From Sarcocystis neurona (lineage: Eukaryota > Apicomplexa > Conoidasida > Eucoccidiorida > Sarcocystidae), in contig KL647291.1 in the NCBI GenBank assembly GCA_000727475.1, positions 658,325 to 722,324 on the forward strand: 64,000 nucleotides of DNA. The letters are read 5' to 3'. Each line of letters opens with the position of its first letter. The stretch's first letter is position 1. Made by a program: the position numbers and the translations under genes. Below the pieces are notes generated by a model. That model had not been told where the DNA came from. It made no database searches and worked only from the letters and a program-made list of their open reading frames with translations. Positions 14,101 to 25,269 of this stretch are shown here, in pieces.

Positions 14101-17100
14101 ACATGTATGTATACGTATGTGTCCGTCTGTCTCCCTACATAATTGTATCTATCTAGTCTTATGTATACGCGTACATATATATTCATGTATACGTACACGT
14201 ATCTATCTGTTTATATGCCCATTTCTCTCCCTTTTTATGCATATGTATACGTGTGTCTATCCTCCTGAACGTATATATCATTACATGTGTAAGTGTTTGA
14301 CTACGTTTACGGCCACATGCATATATACACATGTGTGTATATTTATGAATATGTTATCTGGGTCCTTCTCTTCTCTATTGTCCAGCTGTGTAAGTTGGTG
14401 TAAATCTGCCCACGTACACGTACTCATTTGTCTACGTACTGATATATATATATATATATATATATATGTCTCTTTATATACAGATACATACCTGTATACA
14501 CACGTGGAATGTATAAACTCGTACAGCAGCAGCGTATTTGTTTGCGACTTCCCACGTCTCCGAGAGAAACGTCCGGTTTTCCTTCCACGACAGGCGGCAT
14601 ATACATATGCTTATACATATATATATATATATATTTACATATGTATGCCTAACACTATATCTATATATATATATATATGTATGCGTGGACGCGCTATAGA
14701 TATGTGTATACATATACGTATACACATATATATAGCGCGTCCATATGAGTACATTATACGTATGTACTACTCATAGTGTGTATAGATATGTATGTGTATA
14801 CATAAATATACACATACAGATGTAGAGATGCATATATATATATATATATATGTATGTATGTGTATATATTTAGATATAGGCGAATCCGTACGTGAAATAT
14901 CCGTGGAATCCATATATCTAGTATCTATATATGTGATATATATATATGTGTATACATATACATATATATACGCGTATGTGCGTGTGTGTGTGTGTGTCTC
15001 TCTCTCTCTCTACATATATATATATATAGGTATCCGGAGGTGACATGTATATGTAATATTTATCTAATATTCATATATGTTGTACGTGTGTGTTTGTATA
15101 GAGGCAAGGCTACGCACACAAGCAGTGCCGCAGGTGTTTTTGCTGCTGCTCTTGCTGCTGTTTTCCCTCGTGCTACTCCTTCTCTGGTGTGTGGTGCTGC
15201 TTGTTGCCTCCCACCCGTGCCGCTGCTTGTTGAGCGGAGAATTTTAATGCGGCAGCATAGACGGACGGCCTGGGCCGGTCTTCCTGTTTTTAACCATCTG
15301 ACGAATCCTAATAACTGCAAGACATTCTACGGAACCGCGGACAACTCTCTCTCCGCAACTACTGCTGCTGCTACTGTCGCTGCTGCTGTCGCTGCCGCTG
15401 CTGCGTCGATGATGCGACTGTCGCCGCTGCTGGTGTTCTTAGTAGCGCTACTGGTTTTGCTGGTGCTGATGCGATTTCTCCTCAGGCGTTGGGGTGTGAG
15501 AAGCAGATTGTTGCACGCTTGCATGAATTGACTGGCGCCTGCAGCCGCCAGGTGTCGCTGTTGCTGCAGCAGCAGAGGCAGCAGCCGCAGCAGGCATTGC
15601 AACAGCAACCGCAGCAGCAGCAGCAGCACGGCGGGTCTCAAGCAGCAGCACAGGCAGGTGGCAGCGTAGCAGGTGCGCCCGCACAAACTGCAACAGCAGG
15701 AGGAGGTGGGGGAGGAGGAGGAGCTGCAGCTGCGGCTGCGGCGTTGGCTGCAGCTGCGGCAGTCGCTCGACCAGCTGCAGCCGTTGCTGCTGTGAGGCAA
15801 CTCGCTCGTAGAGGAGCAGCAGCGGCAGGAGGCAGAGCAGCAAGCAACACCGGCAACGTTGAATCCGAGGCTGCTGCTCCTTCTCCTGCCAAACTCTCTC
15901 CTTTTATTGAACGGTACACGCTTCTTGCTGCTCCTCCTGTCCTGCTGCTTTGCTGGTCTCATTATTGGTGCTTCTGCTGCTCTTGCTGATGCTGCTGCTC
16001 GTCCCTCTGCTGCCGGTTCTGCTCCCTTGCTGCTCCCATTGCTGCTGCTCCCATTGCTCCGGCTTCCTCCGGTCTTGCTGGTGCTGCTGCTCGTCCCCCT
16101 GCTGCCGTTCCTACTCCCCTGCTGGTCTCATTGCTGCTGCTCTTGCTCGTGCTGCTGCTCCTCTTTTTTCTGCTGCGGCCGCCCCTCCTCCTCCTCCTCC
16201 TCGTGCTCTTCCGCGTTCTCTGCTGCTCTCTCTCTCTTCTCTGCTGCTGCTGCGCCTCCCGCCGCTCCCGCTGTTTCTCTGTCTCTCCCTACCGAGCGGC
16301 GTCGCTTCGTCGCGTCCGTTTCCCAAGCGAGCGGCAGCAGATAGACAGATGTCTGCATTTCGTGGCGGGAGAGGCAAGCATGCGCCATTTTTCTTCGTCT
16401 ATCTTCTCCACTTTCCTCATCAAAGCTTCGCATGATGTCCTCTTTCTCCCCTCATGTCACACGTGTTCGTTTTCTTCGTGTTGTTGCGCGTCCTTGACTG
16501 TCTGTTTTCTGTTTACCAGGATATCCGCAGACCTGCCGAGCAATCCTACTTGCATACGTGTACGTGAAGAAATGCTCTTTGCCAGCGTGTGCGGGTCGGC
16601 CTAAGTATTCTCTGTGACTTGTGCTCTCTGTTCTCAGAGTCGTTTTTCTGTGCGTGCCTGTCTGTCTCTCTCAATATCTGTCTTCCGCCCGTTGCCACGC
16701 TCCTGCTGCTGTTACTGCTGCTCGCAACGCTGCTGCTGTACTGCTGCCGCTGTTATTGCAGGGGCCCTTACTGCTGCTGCTGCTGTTCTGCTGCTGGTGG
16801 CACTGCTGCTGCCGTTCTGTTGCCGCCGGGACTGCTGCTGCTGCTCTGCTGCCGCTGTTCTACTGCCGCTACTGTTCTGCAGCTGCTCTCATGTTGCTGC
16901 TGCTCTCGTGTTGCTGCTGCTGTCATATTGCTGCCTGCTCTCATGTTGTTGCTGCTTCTCTTATATTGCTGCCTGCTCTCATGTTGCTGCTGCTGTCATA
17001 TTGCTGCCTGCTCTCATGGTGCTGCTGCTGCTGTCATGCTGCTGCTGCTGCGGTGCTGCAGTCTGGTGTACATTCAGCTGCACGAGATGCTGTGGGGTTT

Positions 17101-17963
17101 TGCGGTTGACGCTCTCCAACGGCGCCAGGAGAAACTGCAAGTAATTTTCCTTTTCCATCATCTCTCTTCAGCAGTTCTTTATCCCCGTTTCTCAACTTCT
17201 TCTGTTTTCTCAGTAATTCTTCATCCCTCTCGAGAAGAAAAACCTGCCGCTGTTCTCCATCTAGACGCCCACATTAAAAAAGGACCAGCGTAAACAAATC
17301 TTCCTGCGTGTAAACGTATATATATACTTGTGTCATACTTTTGTATCTATATACGTATAAATTCTAGAAATACACACATATGTATATACTCAAGCCTTGT
17401 CATATGCCCATATCTCTGTCTATCTCTATCTATATCGAACTCTCTCTATATATCTACGTCTATATCTGTCTCTACCTATATCTGTATTTATCTGTATGTA
17501 TATCTATATCTGTATACATTTATATCTGTATCTATCTATATCTATATTTATATCTATACCTCTCTATATTTATATCTACATCTATCTAAATCTACATCTA
17601 TCTATATCTATCTTTATCTATATATCTATAGATCTATCTATATCTGTAACTATATATACCCGTATGTTTATATATACACGTATCTATTTCTTTCTATATC
17701 TGTCTATTCGTCTGTCTATTCATGTGTCTCTCTATATATACTGCAAATCCATATATAACGTACCAGTGCAAATCAGTCTCCCCAAGAGAAGATGTATATA
17801 TATATATATATATAGTTAGACTGTATCATTCTCCTGTGTCTCTCTCTCTATATATGTCTATATATATTTATATATATATACATACACATACATTCACATC
17901 TACATACATATATATATATATGTACATTCGTATTGTGCCATAGTCCAGAGAAACATATATGTC

Positions 17964-17999
<36 letters not shown>

Positions 18000-20309
18000 C
18001 TGTATACACTTAGAGTTTCTCGTACGCCCATTTATATATATATGTATATATGTACAATGGAAATCCATGTATATAGAGGGATAGATTCTCAACTTTTTTC
18101 ATGAACTCTTATCTATATATATATATTTTGAGGAATATATAAATATATATATATACACTCCAAATCTGTCGTATACCCACACATATTCCTTTCCTGGAGA
18201 TGTGTATATATATATGTATACACAAATTTATATCATACACGCATACCTTTCTCGCTCTCTCTAGATATAATATGTATCCTATATATATATATATATATAA
18301 AGTGTGTCAAACACCCATGTGTGTCTATATATGTTGAGACATATCTGCGTGTGTATATAGGAGTATGTGCGAATGAAGGTCTCTAAAAATTCCTCCCCGC
18401 GTCTCCCTCCGTCTTTACAGAGATATATGTATGTGCTGATCTGCTCTTTGTTTATTATCCACGTATCTGCGTCTTTGTGTAGATGTGTGAAAAGAGGAAA
18501 ACCTGATTCTTCGAGAGGGCAGTACACACAGATACACTGCTCCCAGGTGTCTGTACACCTGAAGAGAGTGTGACGCTCGGTGCTTGCTCGTTTCTTCCAC
18601 AGACATACTACAGAACTCCCCTCTCTTTCTGTCGTAGCCTTCAAAAAAGTACTTCGCAGAAAATCAGCTCGCCGCTGCAACAGCAGCAGCGCCCTCTATC
18701 TCTCGCTAAGACGCATGTGTTGTTCCGCTGTACATATGTATGTGTAGAGATAGAGAGAGGGTGGGGACTGCGGCTCTGCTGGGGACTGCTGGTCTGCCAC
18801 ACGATATATATATATAATATGTAAATGTGTATGTGCAAAAGTATATATATGTATATGTATAGGGAAGAGAAATGTCAGGAAAACATATCACGAGTGCTGC
18901 TGCTGCCGTTGTTGGTGTCGTCGTGTCCTCTGTCTTCTTCCCATATACACACAGGGAGATCTGCTCCTGCTGCTGCTCTTTCTGCTGCTGTCACTGCTGC
19001 TACTGCTCGTGTTGCTCTCGCTGCCGTTTCTCCTGTTGCTGTTGCTCCCGCTGCTGCTGTTGCTGCCGCTGCCGCTACTGGTGCTACTGTTGTTGCTACC
19101 TTCCGTGCTGCTGCTGCTGCTGTAGCTGTTGCTGCTTGCGCCTTTCCATGAAGCTGCTTCGAATTTCCCTCAGCTATTTTGCCTGCGTTGTCCCCCGTCT
19201 CTCCTGACTGCGTGCGTACCTATACGTGGAAGCGCCGCAGTTTTTGTCGCGGGAAGAAGGCAGTTCGTTTTTCTCTTCGAAACGAATGTCTGGCATTTGT
19301 GTGCTGCAGCGGCGCCTGCGTTTGTTGAGGAAGGAGCTCGGCTTTGTCAAAGAAAATATGCGGCTGCAACCGTCGCTGCAGGAAGTGTCCCTGGAAGGCC
19401 CTGCGATGTTGCTTGATCAAGTGTGTCCCTTCCAGTGCAGCTTCTTCTTCTTGCCCTGCAGCGTCGACCTGGTCTTCCTTTTTTTTCCCCCTTCTATCCT
19501 CTTCGCTTCCCTTCCTGCCGCGCAGCTCACGGGAAGATGCGTCTTTCGATTTCGTTTTTCGATTTCGTTCTTCGATTTCTTCTTTTGCTTCGTGTTTTTT
19601 CGTGTCTCTCTCTTGTGGGCAGGGAAGGACAGGTGGCTGTTCGACGGAATGTCTCCGTCTTTCGGTGCCGGCAGCCGCGCGCCCACACCAGAAGGCACCT
19701 CTTCGTGTCGCTCGGTCTCTTTTAATTTTCCTTTATCCTTTTCTTTTCCTTCTGCTACCTGTTGAAGTTAAAAAAAACTTCCCAAATTTCCTCTGCACTT
19801 CTCCTCCGCACTCCTCAAGAAACCCCGCGCCACTTGCTTTGAACGCTACATCTGTATTCGATACAAATTTTTGTGCGTGTATATAGTCTGTAATACATCG
19901 ATATATATATATATATATTATATATACACAGGTATGATATATATGTATGTATGCATATTTTGTGTGTGTGCATATAGTTTGTAATAAATCAATGAATTAT
20001 GTATACAGGTATGATACCTATATATATATATATACATTTGTTTGTGTATATATATATAGTCTCTAATAAATCAATATATATGAATACATATTATAGGTAT
20101 AATATACACGTACATACATATTTTTCTGTGTATAGGTACGGTCTGTAATAAATCTGTCACTCTCTCTCTCTATATATATATATATATTCAGGTATGATAT
20201 AGTTATATATATATATATGTACATATTCTTGTGTGTCTATAGATATAGTCTGTAATAAACCAATATATATATTATATATAGAGGTAATATATATATATAT
20301 GTATATATA

Positions 20310-20342
<33 letters not shown>

Positions 20343-23300
20343 AGACATATAGTCTGTAATAAATCAATATCTATAGTATAGATACAAGTATGGTATGTAT
20401 ATACATGTATGTAAAATTATGTTCAGATACATTTGTGCATATAGACACCTTTACGCTTCACGTATGTATATAGATCACTGTATCCATACGTATATATATA
20501 TATATATGTATATGTATACGTCAGTATTTCTATATATGCGTCTCGATACTTGTATTTGTATGACTCAATATATATATATGTCTGTATGTACGTCAGTATA
20601 AATATATGTACGTCTCGATACGTGTGTTATCTGTATATGTTGTATATATATATATGTATATACACACATATGTATACACTATTGTGTTAATATATATATA
20701 TATATATGTCTGTATATACGTGAGTATTACACATATATACGTCTCGATACTTGTGTTTGTAGAACTATACATATATATATTACTTTGTAAAGAAACGTAT
20801 GCATGTGTACATACGCCTGTCTGCGTCATAGCTGTGTAAATAGATATATACATATATATGTAAATATTTTTGTAGACAAGCATTTCTGTGAACGTGTGAC
20901 TGTTGACTTTTTCTTCTAAATCGAATCTGCTGCATTGCCTTCAGCTCTGGGGATAAGGACTGCCGGATTGGTTGTCGTTTTCTTCTGCGACAGCGAGTGC
21001 TGCAGCGTCACACTTTTTTCGAACTTCTTTTTCTGCAGTTCTCCCTTTTTCGCTCTTTCACTAAACTTTTCTCTCTTGGGATTCTCTCTCTGTTTCGCGA
21101 GTTTTCCTCTCTATTGTCTTCTTCTCTTCCCTTCTGTCTCACATTTCCGACCTGCGTCCCGGTTCGAGTTCATTTTCTCTGCCTTTCTCTGTGTCTGGTG
21201 TACGTGTACGTGAAAAACTGGGAAAAAAGGGCGCCGCGACACGTTGCTTTATTGAGAATATTTTGTAATGTCAGCCGTTTCTTCTGCGCTTCTGCACTTC
21301 CTTCCCTTTGCGTTCATCCCCACCAGCAGCAGAAGAAAAGACGCCTGCTTCGACTGTACAAGAACCAACTGCTCTTGCCGGGGCTTGTGCATATACTCCT
21401 GCACCCACCCACCCACACACAGACACGCGAAGAATAGTATTTACAGAGTCAATATTTATGATAACACACACACACATACATATGTCAGAAAGAATATATA
21501 TATATGTATGTTGTGTATCTATATATATGTATATACATAATATATATATACACATACACAAAGTCCAGTATTTATGATAGACACACAAACATACACATAT
21601 ATATGTCAGAGAGAATATATATATGTATGTTGTGTATCTATACATATATATATACACTGTCTATATATACATTATACATATATACATTATATATATATGT
21701 ATGTATGTGTGTACGTAATGTGTGCGGATGTGTATATGTGTCAGGTGTATCTGCATAGAGTTACACAGACGTAGTGAGAAAAAACGTGTGGTTGAAAAGG
21801 CTGTGTGTTCTTTCTTTGCGGAGTTTGTTGAGGAATTTCACGCTGCAAAAAAATTTGAATTTCTCGGCGTCTGCACGGCGTGCTGTTGCTGCTGCAGCCT
21901 ACCCCACAAAACACATCCTGTGAAACGCTGTCCCTTATTGCTGCTGCTTCTGCACTGCAAGGTTTCTCGTGCTGCTGCTGCAGCTTCGCATGGGAGTGCT
22001 ACTGTTGAGGGCTTCGGCAGATGGCTGCTGCTGTTGCTGCTGCTGTTGCTGCTGCGGCTGCGACGACGTTACCCTCTGCTGCTGTGCCTGTTGCTGCGCC
22101 TGCAACTGTGCTGCTGCCGCGGCTGCTGCATGTGTTGCTGCTGCTGCACGTTACGCTGCTTCTGCACGCGTTGCTGCTGTCTCGTGGGTTGCTGGTGTGC
22201 GGTGGCTGCTCCTGCAGATGAGCAGCCTGAAACTGCCGGAGCATAAGATTGACTGCCTACGGTCGACCGTTCAAGCGATTCAACAGGCATGTAGGATCCA
22301 CGTGGCTTCCACACAGTCCCGGCAGTTGCAGCAGCAGCAACAGCAGCATCACCGCCAGCGACAGCAGCAGCAGGAACAGCAAATACGCACAACAGCAGCT
22401 CCCGGAGGACAACCCCACGCGGTCTCTTATACGCGCGCCGAGCCTGTTGAGGTACCGTCGAACACATTCGATTACTGCTGCTGCTATTATGGCTCTGCTG
22501 GTCCTGCTACCACTGCTCGCTTCCTGCTGCTGCTATTGCTGTTCAGCCGTTGGTGCTTTTGTTCCTGTGCCGTTGTGGCAGCTGTCGGTGTGTTGCTGCT
22601 GCTGTTTCGCTGTTGCTGCTGCAATTCTATGCCGCTGCTGCTGCTTTGCTGTGTGCTACTGCTGCTGTCCTGCTGCTGCTGCTATCGCTCTGATGCTGTT
22701 GCTGGTGCTATTCGTGCGCCGCGGCTGCTGATCCTCGGTTTGGTGTTGGTGCTGCTGCTGCTGCTGCAGGAGGTGCTGCTGCTGCTGCAGTAGATACAGA
22801 GAGAGACAGTTTAGCAATTCTGTGGGCGGACTCCATCTATGGACGCAGGTGTATACACCCGTATTTATGTATACACACATATACAGATGTGGACGTAGAA
22901 ATATATGTTGGCACCCGTGGTGGTATGTGTAGGCTTGTGAGTCTATAATTTACATATATACACACACAGAGGAAATCAAAATACTGCTTACAGTTTTACA
23001 TACGGAAACACACAAGCGTTAGTGCATATAAATGTATATGTTTATCCGTGTACGCTTGTATAGATTAAAATATATATATATATATATATATATATGCAGA
23101 TTTGGACACATATGTTAATGTACAACGAAGTATGTATATACATGTATTTACATACACCGACCTTGGTACACATATGTGTATATTTTATCCCTGTATGTTT
23201 GCATACATACATGTATATGCATATATATATATATATATACAGAGGTGTATACGCATATACGAAATCCTGCGGAAATGTATAGACATATTTGTATATAGAT

Positions 23301-25267
23301 AAGATATGTATATATGTTGACATTGGTACATGTATATATATTCTATTCCTGTGTATTCGATATATATATATATATATACATACATATATATATGTGCAGA
23401 TTTATACACATAGATGAATGTATATACGAATGTGTATACGCATATATATATATATATAAACATACGTACACGCCTAGACGCGCACCTGTATTTCTTTAGA
23501 TTTTCCACTTCGACAATGTAATTTTTCGTCTTTTCTTCTCCTCTTTCGATCGCTTTCGGCTCTTCTTTCCTCCATACTTCTTCTTCCCTGCTTTTCCTGT
23601 GTTCCCCTCTTTTTTTTTCTAGTCAAGTAAGTGTCTGCGACCAGGTCTATATTCGTAGGGGCGTGGGTAGTAGACATACGAAGTTCCCTGTATGTCTCGC
23701 TTCTCATACATGTCCATATAGATATAGTTGAATTCCCGTATTCATACGTATATATAATATGTGTATGCCTATGCTCATATGTATATACGTAAATGTGAGT
23801 ATAGGCATTCATTTAGACTGCCTGTTTTTTGATGTGTTCGTCTGTTTTTTGCGTGGTAGATATCTGCGGACGACCTCGTAGCTCTGCTGCTCATCACTGT
23901 CATTCTCAGCAGCGGGAGGCTTATTCTTGCGAATTACTGGTTTGCTTCCCTCTTCATTTTCAGAGAGGTAATTTCCTTTATTTTTCTCTTCGTCCACTTT
24001 TCTCTTCGTCCACTTTTCTCTTCGCTTTGTTCTCTTCACTCTTTTCGTCCTTTTCTTCTTCTTCTCCTCGTCGTCTTTCTCTTCTCTCTCAATCTCTCCC
24101 GTTTGTCCATTTTCGTGTCTCATACTTCTCTTCCTCGGTAGGTCCCTAAATCTACGTGTGGACGCTTTATATATTATAATATGTATATATATATATCATA
24201 ATATATATATATATATATGTCGTAATATATATATATATATCATAGTATGTAGAGAGAGGGAGAGAGTGAGTTACCTATGTGTATATGTGTATGTAGAGAG
24301 AGGTTAGGACATATACGTAGTCCTATCCTTCTTTGTAGGCATATATATATATATGTATATATATATATATGTATTGTTCTGTGTATTAATCCACCTGTAT
24401 ATGTGTATATACCTGTATGTGTATATAGGCATATACATATATCTAGGGGTGCCCACATAGAAATATTTATATATTCATATATATGTGTATATATTGAGAT
24501 AGAATTATGTTGGCGTGCTTATTTACAGGTACAAATCTTTTTATTACTAATGTGTGGATATCCATGAACATATCTCTATATGTAGATGTGGTAAATTTCA
24601 GGCAGGTGACAACACGTGGTCTGCAGACAATACTTGTACGGCCATTTTTCTTCATATATACTCTAAACGTGTGTGTACGTTGTTTTACGTCTATCCGAGA
24701 CTGGCTACGTATCTGCATAGATATGTGTATATGTAGGCGTGTATATGGAAAGACTTGAATATTTTTAAATGTGTATTAAGTCCACTCTTCAACGCTCGCA
24801 ACCTCTATACATCTGTGTGTATGTGTATATATATTTATGTACGTACACAAGTATGTACACAACTTTTTTTGTGTGCAGGGAATGTTGGGTAGTTAGATGC
24901 GAATACCAGCGCGTCTGTATTAAGGTGGGCGAATGTGCGACAGCTATACCTACTACGTCTGTACTTTATTTTCATATATATATTTTTCAACAGGTGAGAA
25001 CATATATATCATATATATATGTATATGTACACGCAGAGGTGTAGAAACGCGTGTGTATACGTGCTCACGGGAATACGTATATATGGATAAAGACGTGTAT
25101 TTACCAGGAGACCATTTAAGGACGGAAGTTTCTTTTTTTCGTTGGTTTCTTTGCTTTTCCAGTCCAAGGCAGCGCAATACACAGAGGGTTCGTTTTACCT
25201 AACGAACCTGTATTCCGCCCTTTCCGTCGCGCTGCAGCTGCGGCCACCACCCCGACATCTTTTTTGA
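7020..25267 (+). CDS. VPS9-domain protein, candidate Rab5-family GEF (multi-exon, 5' end unresolved)
   Basis: Fifteen phase-compatible exons: 7020-7071, 8561-8676, 9081-9365, 10756-10870, 12468-13228, 15486-15551, 15673-15791, 17062-17140, 18603-18716, 19241-19420, 19623-19714, 21775-21868, 22218-22451, 23860-23967, 25163-25267 (TGA). Together they give 2520 nt, 839 codons plus stop. The last four exons read as a VPS9 domain: a helix with P-x-H-K-I-D-C-L, a Gln-rich insert, ISADDL followed by a hydrophobic helix (residues about 770-805), then TEGSFYLTNLYSAL. VPS9 domains load GTP on Rab5/Rab21-type GTPases on endosomes. Residues upstream are coiled-coil-like, Ala/Gln/Glu-rich and unrecognised. 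Oddities: the usual LP after ADD is VA, and the conserved GExxY is TExxF. Least certain are the 13228 donor (GTTTTC), the 15552-15672 intron and exon 19623-19714. The CTG-rich introns give misleading long ORFs. The VPS9 call is firm; the N-terminal exon chain is moderate. Confidence 0.72.
10120..10755 (+). repeat. CTG/TGC array running into the 3' splice site of exon 10756
   Basis: A degenerate CTG array ends ...CTGCTGCAG and exon 10756-10870 begins at the next base. It fills much of intron 9366-10755. The 437-aa and 252-aa + ORFs here are by-products of the repeat. Confidence 0.8.
11150..11760 (+). repeat. CAG-sense array including a 14-bp minisatellite
   Basis: AGCAGCAG-rich tract inside predicted intron 10871-12467. 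From about 11599 to 11690 it contains about six copies of a 14-base unit close to GGAGAACAGCAGCA, a period not divisible by three. One + frame (11106-11426) gives a Ser/Arg-rich ORF that could be an unrecognised exon. Confidence 0.75.
12540..13200 (+). repeat. CAG/GCA triplet-rich coding tract in exon 12468-13228
   Basis: Within the largest VPS9-gene exon, CAG-sense repeats encode runs of Gln, Ala and Glu separated by non-repetitive protein (for example ILAEEEMYGGG and LLQREQHMQEMLAAE). The reverse strand is also open as Cys/Ser/Leu but has no complex sequence. Confidence 0.7.
13300..15120. repeat. AT-dinucleotide and TATATG/GTATAC microsatellite tract
   Basis: Long TATA runs mixed with TACATATG and GTATACAC motifs, in intron 13229-15485. 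A short island at 14510-14600 is open in all three + frames (one reads LVQQQRICLRLP) and could hide a small exon, but no donor was found. Confidence 0.75.
15140..17060 (+). repeat. series of CTG arrays in introns 13229-17061, with a minisatellite at 16885-17045
   Basis: CTG/GCT-rich blocks at about 15140-15480, 15880-16260 and 16690-17060 flank the short exons 15486-15551 and 15673-15791 and run up to exon 17062. A Gln-coding CAG block (15560-15650) lies in the predicted short intron between the two exons; it may instead be coding. At 16885-17045 a longer unit combining CTCTCATGTTGCTGCTG and GTCATATTGCTGCCTG is repeated about three times. Confidence 0.7.
17290..18560. repeat. ATCTATAT/TATATA tract in intron 17141-18602
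   Basis: Dominated by CTATATCTATATCTG-type tetranucleotide-like repeats (17400-17720), then TATA runs. No coding signal seen. Confidence 0.75.
18890..19140 (+). repeat. CTG array in the intron before exon 19241
   Basis: Degenerate CTG/GCT run in intron 18717-19240, ending about 100 bases before the acceptor. Confidence 0.75.
19880..20400. repeat. about 80-110-bp minisatellite with a conserved GTCTGTAATAAATCAAT core
   Basis: The core recurs near 19885, 19976, 20058, 20137, 20245 and 20349, each followed by a TATA run, a GGTATGATATA-like element and a TTGTGTGT-like element. Copies diverge and vary in length. It lies in the intron before exon 21775. Confidence 0.75.
20515..20770. repeat. three-copy tandem repeat built on ACGTCAGTAT and ACGTCTCGATAC
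   Basis: Similar units start near 20518, 20589 and 20712, each with a CAGTAT/GAGTAT element and GTCTCGATACTTGTG about 25 bases later, separated by TATA runs. Confidence 0.65.
21446..21656. repeat. about 115-bp tandem duplication
   Basis: Two copies (about 21446-21545 and 21563-21656) share ATATTTATGATA, an ACAC run, ATATGTCAGA-AGAATATATA and GTATGTTGTGTATCTATA in the same order. Confidence 0.7.
21880..22217 (+). repeat. CTG array abutting exon 22218
   Basis: Occupies most of intron 21869-22217 and ends CTCCTGCAG, directly followed by the exon coding for the first VPS9 helix. Confidence 0.78.
22470..22795 (+). repeat. CTG array after exon 22218-22451
   Basis: Degenerate CTG/GCT repeats at the start of the intron that separates the first VPS9 exon from exon 23860-23967. 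Confidence 0.75.
22800..23830. repeat. AT-rich microsatellite tract in intron 22452-23859
   Basis: TATATA and CATATATGTAT motifs; near-repeats of TGTATATTTTATCCCTGTATGTTTG-like elements at about 23180 and 23330. No exon seen. Confidence 0.7.
24150..25120. repeat. AT-rich tract in the last VPS9 intron
   Basis: TATATATCATAATATA and related repeats fill most of intron 23968-25162. A short open + stretch at 24602-24670 with plausible splice sites was considered and set aside. Confidence 0.65.
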
Positions 25268-25269
25268 AC

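Noticed and set aside
16520..16600. possible exon after the acceptor GTTTACCAG (ISADLPSNPTCIRVREEML)
   Set aside because: No donor gives the phase needed between exons 15791 and 17062.
24602..24670. possible + exon (GDNTW...) fitting the VPS9 GExxY region
   Set aside because: Exon 25163-25267 matches the VPS9 C-terminal motif much better (FYLTNLYSAL), has a stronger acceptor and joins directly in phase.
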